Assembly (NCBI RefSeq): GCF_009363855.1
Contig: NZ_CP045423.1
Location: forward strand, 3,068,001-3,132,000
Reading direction: 5' to 3'
Length of the DNA stretch: 64,000 nucleotides
DNA from: Microvirga thermotolerans
GTDB lineage: Bacteria > Pseudomonadota > Alphaproteobacteria > Rhizobiales > Beijerinckiaceae
The notes below the pieces were generated by a model. The model saw only the letters and a program-made list of their open reading frames with translations, made no database searches and was not told the DNA's origin. Within the stretch, counting starts at the first letter, position 1; each line of letters begins with the position of its first letter. The position numbers were made by a program, and so were the translations under genes. This document shows, piece by piece, positions 26,669-34,207 of this stretch.

Positions 26669-27178
26669 TTGGATGAGATCGCCGCCCTTCTGGAGCCCCT
26701 GATCCCGGGCCTCAGGCGTCACGCCTGGGCGCTCCTGCGGGACGACGAGGCGGCGGACGACCTCGTCCAGGACACCCTGGAACGCGCCATCGGCCGCTGG
26801 CATTCCCGGCGGCGGGACGGCGGCCTCAAGGCATGGCTCTACGCCATCCAGCACAACCTGTTCCTCGACCGCCTGCGCCGCCAGAGGCGCCAGGGCGCAC
26901 AGATCGGCGCGGAGGCGCTCATGGACGTCCCGTCGCCGGACGCCTCGCCGGACGAGCATGCCCGCATGCGCGACATCCTCGCCGCCCTCGACGCCCTGCC
27001 GGAGGAGCAGCGCTCGGTCATGCTGCTCGTCAGCGTGGAGGATCTGTCCTACGAAGAGGCCGCGCAGGCCCTCGCCATACCGGTCGGAACGGTCATGTCC
27101 CGATTGAGCCGGGCGCGGGAGAAGATGAGGCAGTACCTGGAAACCGGGCGCCCGGCGGCGCTCAGGAGAGTGAAATGA
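26669..27178 (+). CDS. ECF RNA polymerase sigma factor
   Basis: Extracytoplasmic-function sigma factor, 169 residues. It has sigma region 2 (DEAADDLVQDTLERAI...GGLKAWLYAIQHN), which recognises -10 DNA, a short linker, and region 4 (LPEEQRSVMLLVSVEDLSYEEAAQAL...GTVMSRLSRAREKM) for the -35 box. No extra C-terminal domain is present. The best start is TTG at 26669 with AGAGG 8 nt upstream. Its stop overlaps the ATG of the anti-sigma gene, the usual arrangement for stoichiometric control. Confidence 0.93.
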   Translation: MDEIAALLEPLIPGLRRHAWALLRDDEAADDLVQDTLERAIGRWHSRRRDGGLKAWLYAIQHNLFLDRLRRQRRQGAQIGAEALMDVPSPDASPDEHARMRDILAALDALPEEQRSVMLLVSVEDLSYEEAAQALAIPVGTVMSRLSRAREKMRQYLETGRPAALRRVK

Positions 27179-27957
27179 CGGTCGAGCGCCCGATCGGCGA
27201 GGACGATCTCCAGGCCTATGTGGACGGTTCCCTGTCGTCGGAACGCAGGGCGGCCGTGGAGAGCTATCTCGCCGGGCACGGGGAGGCGCAGGCCCGCATC
27301 GCCGACTACATCAGGCAGCGCGACGCGCTGCGCCGGCGGCTGAGCGCCAAGGCGAGCGAGCCGATTCCCTCGCGCCTGAGGGTCGCCCATCTCGCCGCGG
27401 GCCGCCGACGCCCCGCCCGGGCGGGCTTTGCCATGGCCGCCGCGGCGGCCGGACTCCTCGCAGGCTCGGTCCTCGGAGCCGCCGGACATGCCTGGCTGAC
27501 GCGGGGAGGCGGACCGGAAGCCCCCGCCATCCCGGCCGTGGCCCAGGACGCGATCACGGCCTATCGGACCTTCGTGGTCGAGACCGCCCACCCGGTGGAG
27601 GTGGGGGCGAACCAGGAGGCGCATCTGGTCCAGTGGCTCTCCCGGCGGCTCGGCAAGCCGATCCGGGCTCCGGACCTGACGGCGCAGGGCTTCCGCCTCA
27701 TCGGCGGCCGGCTGCTTCCTGCCGAGGCCGCGCCGGCGGCCCTCTTCATGTACGAGGACGCGTCCGGAAAACGCCTGACGCTCTACGCCCGCCCCGGCAG
27801 CGGCGACGGGCCGTCGGCATTCCGGTTCGAGGCGCAGGGCGACGTATCCGCCTTCTTCTGGATCGACCGGGATCTCTCCTACGTGGTGGCGGGACGCACG
27901 GACCGGGAGAAGCTGCTGTCCGTCGCCGAGGCGGTCTACCGGCAGACCGGAGGGTAG
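27175..27957 (+). CDS. Membrane-anchored anti-sigma factor
   Basis: A 260-residue protein with an N-terminal anti-sigma-like helical domain (about 1-60; IGEDDLQAYVDGSLSSERRA) that lacks the H-x3-C-x2-C zinc motif. One membrane helix (about 83-105) follows, then a periplasmic domain (about 125-260; ALFMYEDASGKRLTLYARPG). It should hold the preceding ECF factor at the membrane until a periplasmic signal releases it. The periplasmic domain resembles those of RsiW/ChrR-like anti-sigmas in alphaproteobacteria, but the signal is unknown. It is translationally coupled to the sigma gene. Confidence 0.88.
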   Translation: MTVERPIGEDDLQAYVDGSLSSERRAAVESYLAGHGEAQARIADYIRQRDALRRRLSAKASEPIPSRLRVAHLAAGRRRPARAGFAMAAAAAGLLAGSVLGAAGHAWLTRGGGPEAPAIPAVAQDAITAYRTFVVETAHPVEVGANQEAHLVQWLSRRLGKPIRAPDLTAQGFRLIGGRLLPAEAAPAALFMYEDASGKRLTLYARPGSGDGPSAFRFEAQGDVSAFFWIDRDLSYVVAGRTDREKLLSVAEAVYRQTGG

Positions 27958-27985
27958 AGGAGCGGGCCCGGCTCAGATCGGCCTC

Positions 27986-28225
27986 TCATCGGGCCGCGCT
28001 CTCCACCCGGTCGGCGGCTGCCCGGAGTATGGCCAGCGCCTTCGCCACGAGCGGGTCGAACCCCTCGCCTCCCCTGTCCGCGTGATCGAGGACGTCCTGG
28101 CGCATCCGCGGCGTCCAGAAGGCCAAGAGGTGATCGCGAACGCCCGCGACGGCCTGCTCTTCAGGGTAGGAGCGGAAGAACTCCGCGACCTGGTTCGCCA
28201 TGCGGATCAGCTTTTCGGTGCTCAT
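27986..28225 (-). CDS. fdsD: NAD-dependent formate dehydrogenase delta subunit
   Basis: Small subunit FdsD, 79 residues (MSTEKLIRMANQVAEFFRSYP...). In the Rhodobacter/Ralstonia-type FdsGBACD enzymes it helps assemble or stabilise the molybdenum formate dehydrogenase. The motif FWTPRMRQDVLDH is typical. Its ATG overlaps the fdhD/fdsC stop by 4 bp, and it is the last gene of the operon. Confidence 0.92.
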   Translation of the reverse strand: MSTEKLIRMANQVAEFFRSYPEEQAVAGVRDHLLAFWTPRMRQDVLDHADRGGEGFDPLVAKALAILRAAADRVESAAR

Positions 28226-29064
28226 GCGGGGACGTCCCGTGCGAGAATGCGGTCGATGCCGTGGAAGACGGTCATGGAATCGTGGCGGGCGATGGCGACG
28301 AGGGTGATGTCGTGGATCCGTGCCCGGGCCAGCGCGAGGGAGGTGGGAGCCGAGATCGCGACGATCGTCCTGGCGCCGAAGGCCGCCACCTTCTCCACGA
28401 GTTCGAAGGAGCAGCGGCTCGTCACGACGACGAAGCCGTCCTGGGGCCGGGCATTCTCGCGGCAGAGGGCCCCGATCAGCTTGTCGAGCGCGTTGTGCCG
28501 TCCCACGTCCTCGCGGACGAGGAGCAGGTCGCCCGCGAGGCTCGCCCACGCCGCCGCATGGACGGCGCGCGTCCGCTCGTTGAGCGGCTGCCGGCCTTCG
28601 AGCGCGGCGAGGGCGCGACGCACGGCCGAGACGGGCAGAACCGGGGCGCTCCCGGCCGGCGGGCGGGGCTTCGGCAGCGCGTCGAAATCGTCGATCCCGC
28701 ACAATCCGCAGCCCGTGCGTCCCGCAAGGGCTCTCCTGCGGGCGAGGTGCGCGTGAAGCCGCTGCGCCGACAGGTCGATGAGGAGCCTGAGCCCCCGCTC
28801 CTCCTTCTCCATGCGGATCGAGACGATGTCGCCCGCGCTTTCAATGATGCCCTCGGTGAGGCTGAACCCGACGGCGAAATCCTCCAGGTCCGCGGGGCTC
28901 GCCATCATCACCGCGAAGGGAATGCCCGCATAGACGATGCTGACCGGCTCCTCGACGGCGAGCTCACGGTGCGTGGAAGCGGGCTCTCCGCCGTCGTAGG
29001 GGAAAACCGTGGCGGCCTCGTCCGCAGCGACATCCGGCACCGGAGCGAGATCACTCCGCCGCAT
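28222..29064 (-). CDS. fdhD: Formate dehydrogenase accessory sulfurtransferase FdhD/FdsC
   Basis: FdhD homologue (FdsC of fds operons), 280 residues. It transfers sulfur to the molybdenum cofactor before insertion into FdsA and protects the bis-guanine dinucleotide form. The conserved CGLCG (near residue 119) holds the sulfur-carrier cysteines, and LVREDVGRHNALDKLIG and SRCSFELVEKV are family hallmarks. It overlaps the end of fdsA by 14 bp and the start of fdsD by 4 bp. Confidence 0.94.
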   Translation of the reverse strand: MRRSDLAPVPDVAADEAATVFPYDGGEPASTHRELAVEEPVSIVYAGIPFAVMMASPADLEDFAVGFSLTEGIIESAGDIVSIRMEKEERGLRLLIDLSAQRLHAHLARRRALAGRTGCGLCGIDDFDALPKPRPPAGSAPVLPVSAVRRALAALEGRQPLNERTRAVHAAAWASLAGDLLLVREDVGRHNALDKLIGALCRENARPQDGFVVVTSRCSFELVEKVAAFGARTIVAISAPTSLALARARIHDITLVAIARHDSMTVFHGIDRILARDVPA

Positions 29065-31894
29065 CGAGGCGCGTCTCGATGCGCGTGAGGGTGCGGTTCT
29101 CCTCCTGGAACCGTTCCTGCCAGTCGGACAGGCTGTTCGTGCGCCGCACCTGAACCGCCGTGACCTTGTATTCGGGACAGTTGGTCGCCCAGTCCGAATA
29201 GTCGGTCGTCACGACGTTGGCTCCCGTCTTCGCGTGGTGGAAGGTCGTGTAGACCACGCCGGGCTGCATCCGTTCGCTGATGGCGGCGCGCAGGGTGACG
29301 GCTCCGGAGCGGCTTTCCAGCGATACCAGATCGCCGTCGCGAATGCCGCGGCTCTCCGCATCGAAGGGATGGATCTCGAGCACGTCCTCCTCGTGCCAGC
29401 GATTGTTGTCCGTGCGACGCGTCTGCGCTCCGACGTTGTATTGCGTCAGGATGCGGCCGGTCGTGAGGATCAGCGGGAAGCGTGGCCCCGTGCGCTCCTG
29501 CGTCGGAACGAACTCGGTCAGCATGAACCTGCCTTTGCCGCGCACGAAACGATCTACGTGCATGACCGGCGTGCCGGAGGGAGCGGCCTCGTTGCAGGGC
29601 CACTGGACCGAGCCAAGCCGCTCCAGCTTCTCGTAAGAGACGCCCGCGAATGTCGGCGTCAGACGCGCGATCTCGTCCATGATCTCGCTGGGGTGGGAAT
29701 AGTGCATCGGGTAGCCGAGCGCGTTCGAGAGCGCCATCGTCACCTCCCAGTCCGCCATGCCGGCCAAGGGCGCCATGACCCTCCGGACGCGGTTGATCCG
29801 CCGTTCCGCATTGGTGAAGGTCCCATCCTTTTCGAGGAAGGAGGAGCCCGGCAGGAAGACATGGGCATACTTCGCCGTCTCGTTCAGGAAGATGTCCTGA
29901 ACGACGACGCATTCCATGGCCCTCAGCCCCGCCGTGACATGCTGCGTGTCGGGATCGGACTGCGCGATGTCCTCGCCCTGGATGTAGATGCCCTTGAAGC
30001 GCCCCTCGACGGCCTCGTCCACCATGTTGGGGATCCTGAGCCCCGGCTCGCTCTGGAGCGGCAGGCCCCAGAGCGCCTCGAACATCTGGCGGGTGGCGTC
30101 GTCGGATACGTGCCGGTAGCCGGAAAACTCGTGCGGGAACGAACCCATGTCGCAGGAGCCCTGCACGTTGTTCTGACCGCGCAAGGGATTCACGCCGACT
30201 CCGACGCGGCCGAGATTGCCGGTCGCCATCGCGATGTTGGCCATGCCCATGACCATGGTGGAGCCCTGGCTGTGCTCCGTTACCCCGAGCCCGTAGTAGA
30301 TCGCCGCGTTTCCGCCCGTCGCGTAGAGGCGCGCGGCGCCGCGCACCTGGTCCGCCGGCACGCCGGTCAGGTGCTCCACCGCCTCCGGGGAGTGCCGGTC
30401 CTCGGCGATGAAGCGGGCCCAGGACTCGAAATCCGCGAGATCGCAGCGCTCGCGGACATAGGCCTCGTTCACGAGGCCCTCCGTCACGATGACGTGACCC
30501 AGCGCGTTGATCAACGCAACGTTCGTGCCCGGAAGGAGCTGAAGGTGATAGTCGGCCGCCACGTGCGGCGACCGGACGAGATCGATCCGGCGCGGGTCGA
30601 TCACGATCAGGCGCGCTCCCTTGCGCAGCCGCCGCTTCATCCTCGAGGCGAATACCGGATGACCGTCCGTCGGATTGGCGCCGATCACCACGATCACGTC
30701 CGCATGGTCGACCGACGCGAAGTCCTGCGTCCCGGCGGAGGTGCCGAGGGTCGTCTTCAGCCCGTAGCCCGTCGGGGAATGGCAGACGCGGGCGCAGGTG
30801 TCCACGTTGTTGTTTCCGAAGGCAGCGCGCACCAGCTTCTGGACGAGGAACGTCTCCTCGTTGGTGCAGCGGGACGAGGTGATGCCGCCGACGGCATCGC
30901 GGCCGTAACGGGCCTGAATGCGCCTGAACTCGCGGGCCGCATGGCCGATCGCCTCCTCCCACGAGACGACGCGCCAGGGATCCGTGATCCTCTCGCGGAT
31001 CATGGGCTTCGTGATGCGGTCCTTGTGGGTCGCGTATCCCCAGGCGAAGCGCCCCTTGACGCAGGAATGGCCTTCGTTGGCCTTGCCGTCCTTGTAGGGC
31101 ACCATGCGAACTACGGTGTCGCCCTTCATCTCCGCCTTGAAGGAGCAGCCGACGCCGCAATAGGCGCAGGTGGTGACGACCGAATGCTCGGGCTTGCCCA
31201 GCGCGATGACGGTGTTCTCGTTCAGGCTCGCCGTGGGACAGGCCTGTACGCAGGCACCGCAGGACACACATTCCGAACCGAAGAAATCCATTCCCCCGGG
31301 CGACACGCGGGAATCGAACCCCCTGCCCTGAATCGTCAGGGCGAAGGTTCCCTGCACCTCCTCGCAGGCCCGCACGCAGCGCGAGCACACGATGCACTTG
31401 GAATCCTCGAACGTGAAATAGGGGTTGGACGTGTCCGACGGAGCATCGAGATGGTTGGCGCCGCCGTAGCCGTAGCGGACCTCCCGCAGCCCCACGTCGC
31501 CCGCCATGTCCTGGAGCTCGCAGTCGCCGTTGGCCGAGCAGGTGAGGCAGTCGAGGGGATGGTCGGAGATGTAGAGCTCCATCACGCCCCGGCGCAGCTC
31601 CGCCAGTCGCGGCGTCTGGGTGCGGACCACCATGCCCTCCGCCACCGGCGTGGTGCACGAGGCGGGCGTCCCGCGGCGGCCCTCGATCTCGACGAGGCAG
31701 AGCCGGCAGGAGCCGAACGCCTCGAGCGTGTCGGTCGCGCAGAGCCGCGGGATCTTCGTGCCCATGGCCATGGCGGCGGCCATGACGGAGGTTCCGGCCG
31801 GCACCGTCACGGCCTGGCCGTCGATGGTGAGGGTCACGGTCGCCTCCGCCTTCGGGAAGGGCGTTCCGTAGTCGGTTTCCTGGATCAGGGCCAT
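29051..31894 (-). CDS. fdsA: NAD-dependent formate dehydrogenase alpha subunit (molybdenum)
   Basis: Catalytic subunit, 947 residues, oxidising formate to CO2 in the cytoplasm. In order: a [2Fe-2S] domain (Cys52, 63, 66, 80); a His-Cys3 [4Fe-4S] site (His112, Cys116, 119, 125); a two-cluster ferredoxin segment (Cys167/170/173/177 and 209/212/215/219); a fourth [4Fe-4S] site next to the cofactor domain (Cys243, 246, 250, 278); then the bis-MGD domain. The molybdenum ligand is Cys371 followed by His372 (codon TGC, so not selenocysteine). RBS is GAGGAGC. The frame is open far upstream, but the true start is shown by family length and the ribosome site. Confidence 0.96.
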   Translation of the reverse strand: MALIQETDYGTPFPKAEATVTLTIDGQAVTVPAGTSVMAAAMAMGTKIPRLCATDTLEAFGSCRLCLVEIEGRRGTPASCTTPVAEGMVVRTQTPRLAELRRGVMELYISDHPLDCLTCSANGDCELQDMAGDVGLREVRYGYGGANHLDAPSDTSNPYFTFEDSKCIVCSRCVRACEEVQGTFALTIQGRGFDSRVSPGGMDFFGSECVSCGACVQACPTASLNENTVIALGKPEHSVVTTCAYCGVGCSFKAEMKGDTVVRMVPYKDGKANEGHSCVKGRFAWGYATHKDRITKPMIRERITDPWRVVSWEEAIGHAAREFRRIQARYGRDAVGGITSSRCTNEETFLVQKLVRAAFGNNNVDTCARVCHSPTGYGLKTTLGTSAGTQDFASVDHADVIVVIGANPTDGHPVFASRMKRRLRKGARLIVIDPRRIDLVRSPHVAADYHLQLLPGTNVALINALGHVIVTEGLVNEAYVRERCDLADFESWARFIAEDRHSPEAVEHLTGVPADQVRGAARLYATGGNAAIYYGLGVTEHSQGSTMVMGMANIAMATGNLGRVGVGVNPLRGQNNVQGSCDMGSFPHEFSGYRHVSDDATRQMFEALWGLPLQSEPGLRIPNMVDEAVEGRFKGIYIQGEDIAQSDPDTQHVTAGLRAMECVVVQDIFLNETAKYAHVFLPGSSFLEKDGTFTNAERRINRVRRVMAPLAGMADWEVTMALSNALGYPMHYSHPSEIMDEIARLTPTFAGVSYEKLERLGSVQWPCNEAAPSGTPVMHVDRFVRGKGRFMLTEFVPTQERTGPRFPLILTTGRILTQYNVGAQTRRTDNNRWHEEDVLEIHPFDAESRGIRDGDLVSLESRSGAVTLRAAISERMQPGVVYTTFHHAKTGANVVTTDYSDWATNCPEYKVTAVQVRRTNSLSDWQERFQEENRTLTRIETRLDAAE

Positions 31895-31905
31895 CGAACC
31901 GCTCC

Positions 31906-33462
31906 TCATTCGGCTGCCGCGGGAAGCGGCGGAGCCTTGTCGAAATCGTCGGGGAAATGGGTCAGGGCGCTTTGCACGGGCACGGGCGTGAGGCCGCCCA
32001 TGGCGCAGAGCGAGGCGTCCGTCATGAGCCGGCACAGGTCGTCGAGAAGGGCGAAGTTCCTCTCGCGCTCCGTCCCGGCGATGATCCTGTCCATGATCTC
32101 GACGCCCCGGACGGCGCCGATCCGGCACGGCGTGCATTTTCCGCAGCTTTCCGCCGCGCAGAACGCGAAGGCGAACCGCGCCTGCTGCGCCAGATCGACC
32201 GTGTCGTCGAAGACGACGATGCCGCCATGCCCGAGCATGCCTTTCGCTTCCGCGAGAGCCTCGTAGTCGTAGGGCAGGTCCAGCATGGATTCCGGAAAAT
32301 AGGCCCCCAGGGGCCCGCCCACCTGCACCGCCTTCACCGGCCGGCCGGTCGCCGTGCCGCCCCCGAAGCCGTGGACCAGTTCGCGCAGGGTCGTCCCGAA
32401 GCCGATCTCGACGAGTCCGGCGTGCCGGATGTTGCCGGCGAGCTGCACCGGCATGGTGCCGCGGGACTGCCCCATGCCGAAACCGGCATAGGCCTGCGCC
32501 CCGTGCGCCAGGATCCACGGCACGGCGGCGAAGGAGAGCACGTTGTTGACGACCGTGGGCTTTCCGAAGAGCCCCTTGAGAGCCGGCAGGGGCGGCTTGG
32601 CGCGCACGACCCCGCGCCGGCCCTCCAGGCTTTCCAGCAGAGCGGTTTCCTCGCCGCAGATATAGGCGCCGGCGCCGAGCCGCGTCTCCAGGGTGAAGGC
32701 CCGTCCCGAGCCGCGGACGGACGGGCCGAGATATCCGGCCTGCGCCGCAAGCGCGATGGCGCGGTTCACGGTGCGATGGGCGTGAGGATACTCGGAGCGG
32801 ATATAGATGAAGCCCTTCGTCGCGCCCACCGCGAGACCGGCGATGATCATGCCCTCGATGAGACAGAAGGGATCGCCCTCCATCAGCATCCGGTCGGCAT
32901 AGGTGCCGCTGTCCCCCTCGTCGGCGTTGCAGACGACATACTTCTGGTCCGCTTCGAGGTGGAGAACCGTGTCCCACTTGATCCCGGCCGGGAAGCCGGC
33001 ACCGCCGCGCCCGCGCAGACCGGACTCCCTCACCTCGGCGACGATGCCCGAGGGCCCGAGCGCGAGCGCCCTGTCTAGACCCTGGAAGCCTCCATGGGTC
33101 AGGTAGTCGTCCAGCGACAGGGGATCGACGAGGCCGCACCGGGCGAAGGTCAGGCGGGACTGGCGGGCGAGGAAGGGATGGTCCTCCAGGCGGCCGAGCC
33201 TGCGGGGATGGGGCGCCCCCTGGAGGAAGCCCGCCTCGAAGAGGCCCGGGATGTCGGCGGCCTCGAGCGGTCCGTAGGCGATCCGGCCCTCGGCCGTTTC
33301 CACCTCGACGAGCGGCTCGAGCCAGAACATCCCTCGCGAGCCGGTCCTGACCGTGTCGAGGGCCAGCCCGCGCCGCGCTGCCTCCTCGGCGAGAAGGCGG
33401 CCGATCCGCTCGGCGCCGACCGCCAGGGAGGCCGCATCCCTGGAAAGGAAGATCCGGGTCAT
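31906..33462 (-). CDS. fdsB: NAD-dependent formate dehydrogenase beta subunit (FMN/NAD)
   Basis: Diaphorase subunit, 518 residues, related to NuoF of complex I. It passes electrons from the FdsA clusters via FMN to NAD+. A thioredoxin-like N-terminal part (about 1-90) precedes the FMN/NAD domain (GRGGAGFPAGIKW; CNADEGDSGTYADR) and the C-terminal [4Fe-4S] site (ESCGKCTPCRIG plus the Cys in SLCAMGGLTP). It overlaps the fdsG stop by 4 bp and lies 11 bp before fdsA. Confidence 0.95.
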   Translation of the reverse strand: MTRIFLSRDAASLAVGAERIGRLLAEEAARRGLALDTVRTGSRGMFWLEPLVEVETAEGRIAYGPLEAADIPGLFEAGFLQGAPHPRRLGRLEDHPFLARQSRLTFARCGLVDPLSLDDYLTHGGFQGLDRALALGPSGIVAEVRESGLRGRGGAGFPAGIKWDTVLHLEADQKYVVCNADEGDSGTYADRMLMEGDPFCLIEGMIIAGLAVGATKGFIYIRSEYPHAHRTVNRAIALAAQAGYLGPSVRGSGRAFTLETRLGAGAYICGEETALLESLEGRRGVVRAKPPLPALKGLFGKPTVVNNVLSFAAVPWILAHGAQAYAGFGMGQSRGTMPVQLAGNIRHAGLVEIGFGTTLRELVHGFGGGTATGRPVKAVQVGGPLGAYFPESMLDLPYDYEALAEAKGMLGHGGIVVFDDTVDLAQQARFAFAFCAAESCGKCTPCRIGAVRGVEIMDRIIAGTERERNFALLDDLCRLMTDASLCAMGGLTPVPVQSALTHFPDDFDKAPPLPAAAE

Positions 33463-33959
33463 GGTCCCCGCGCCTCCCCCAGCGCGTCCTGCCGCGCGTC
33501 CCGGGCAAGGGCGTCCAACCTGGCCGCGTCGAGCCGCCCGACCGGCTCTCCGTCATAGAGGGCGGACGGGGAGCAGGCGCACAGCCCGAGGCAGTAGACG
33601 CCCTCGACCGTCAGGCTGCCGTCCCGCGTCGTGCCGCCCCAGGAGACGCCTTGCCGGCGCAGGAAGTCGCTCGCCAGCGCCGCCCCGCCCATGGACTGGC
33701 AGGCCTCCGCCCGGCAGATCTTGAGGACGTGGCGCCCGGGCGGCGTGCGCCGGAAGTCGTGATAGAACGTCACGATCCCGTGAACCTCCGCCCTCGACAG
33801 GTTGAGAGCGGATGCGACGAGGGGGATCGCCTCCTCGGGAACGCACCCGAACGCCTCCTGGAGCGCATGAAGGACAGGCAGAGCAGCGCCGTCGAGCGCA
33901 GCATGGGCTGCCACGATCTCGCCGGCGCGGGCCTCGTCCCACGGAACGGGTACGGACAT
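33459..33959 (-). CDS. fdsG: NAD-dependent formate dehydrogenase gamma subunit
   Basis: NuoE-like subunit, 166 residues, with a helical N-terminus and a thioredoxin-fold [2Fe-2S] domain. Cluster ligands are visible as CRAEAC and, about 37 residues later, CLGLC. VPEEAIPLVASALNLSRAEVHGIVTFY is the family motif region. The ATG at 33959 (MSVPVPWDEARAGEIV) begins the operon. No LysR-type fdsR lies next to it; a hybrid sensor kinase is divergent instead. Confidence 0.93.
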   Translation of the reverse strand: MSVPVPWDEARAGEIVAAHAALDGAALPVLHALQEAFGCVPEEAIPLVASALNLSRAEVHGIVTFYHDFRRTPPGRHVLKICRAEACQSMGGAALASDFLRRQGVSWGGTTRDGSLTVEGVYCLGLCACSPSALYDGEPVGRLDAARLDALARDARQDALGEARGP

Positions 33960-34207
33960 GGTCTTCCCTGGAAATGTTCCACTCCTCGAAGAGTGATCCA
34001 CTTCCGTCGATCCCGCAAGAAATCCATCGCCCGGATCTGCCAGGCATGGCCGAAAAGACCGCTCCGGCCAAGTTTCCGTCGCGTCGGAGGCGGCTCCAAA
34101 GCTGCTCCGGAGCTCTTGCCAATGCCGGAGCCGACCCATAGTTATCTCCCGCCTTGTCCCTCGTTCCAGACGCCAGTGCATCGATCTTGACAATCCCCAC
34201 ATCCGAC

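Noticed and set aside
30779-30787. Selenocysteine at the formate dehydrogenase active site
   Set aside because: The codon at residue 371 is TGC (Cys), not TGA. The enzyme is the Cys-dependent Fds type.
29009-32266. 1085-codon open frame antisense to fdsA-fdsB
   Set aside because: Shadow of the formate dehydrogenase genes with no recognisable domain. Codon-position GC bias fits the minus-strand genes.
29051-33556. Apparent 1501-codon fusion upstream of fdsA
   Set aside because: The fdsA frame happens to stay open through fdsB. The extension has no homologous features, fdsB is intact in another frame, and GAGGAGC plus family length set the fdsA start at 31894.
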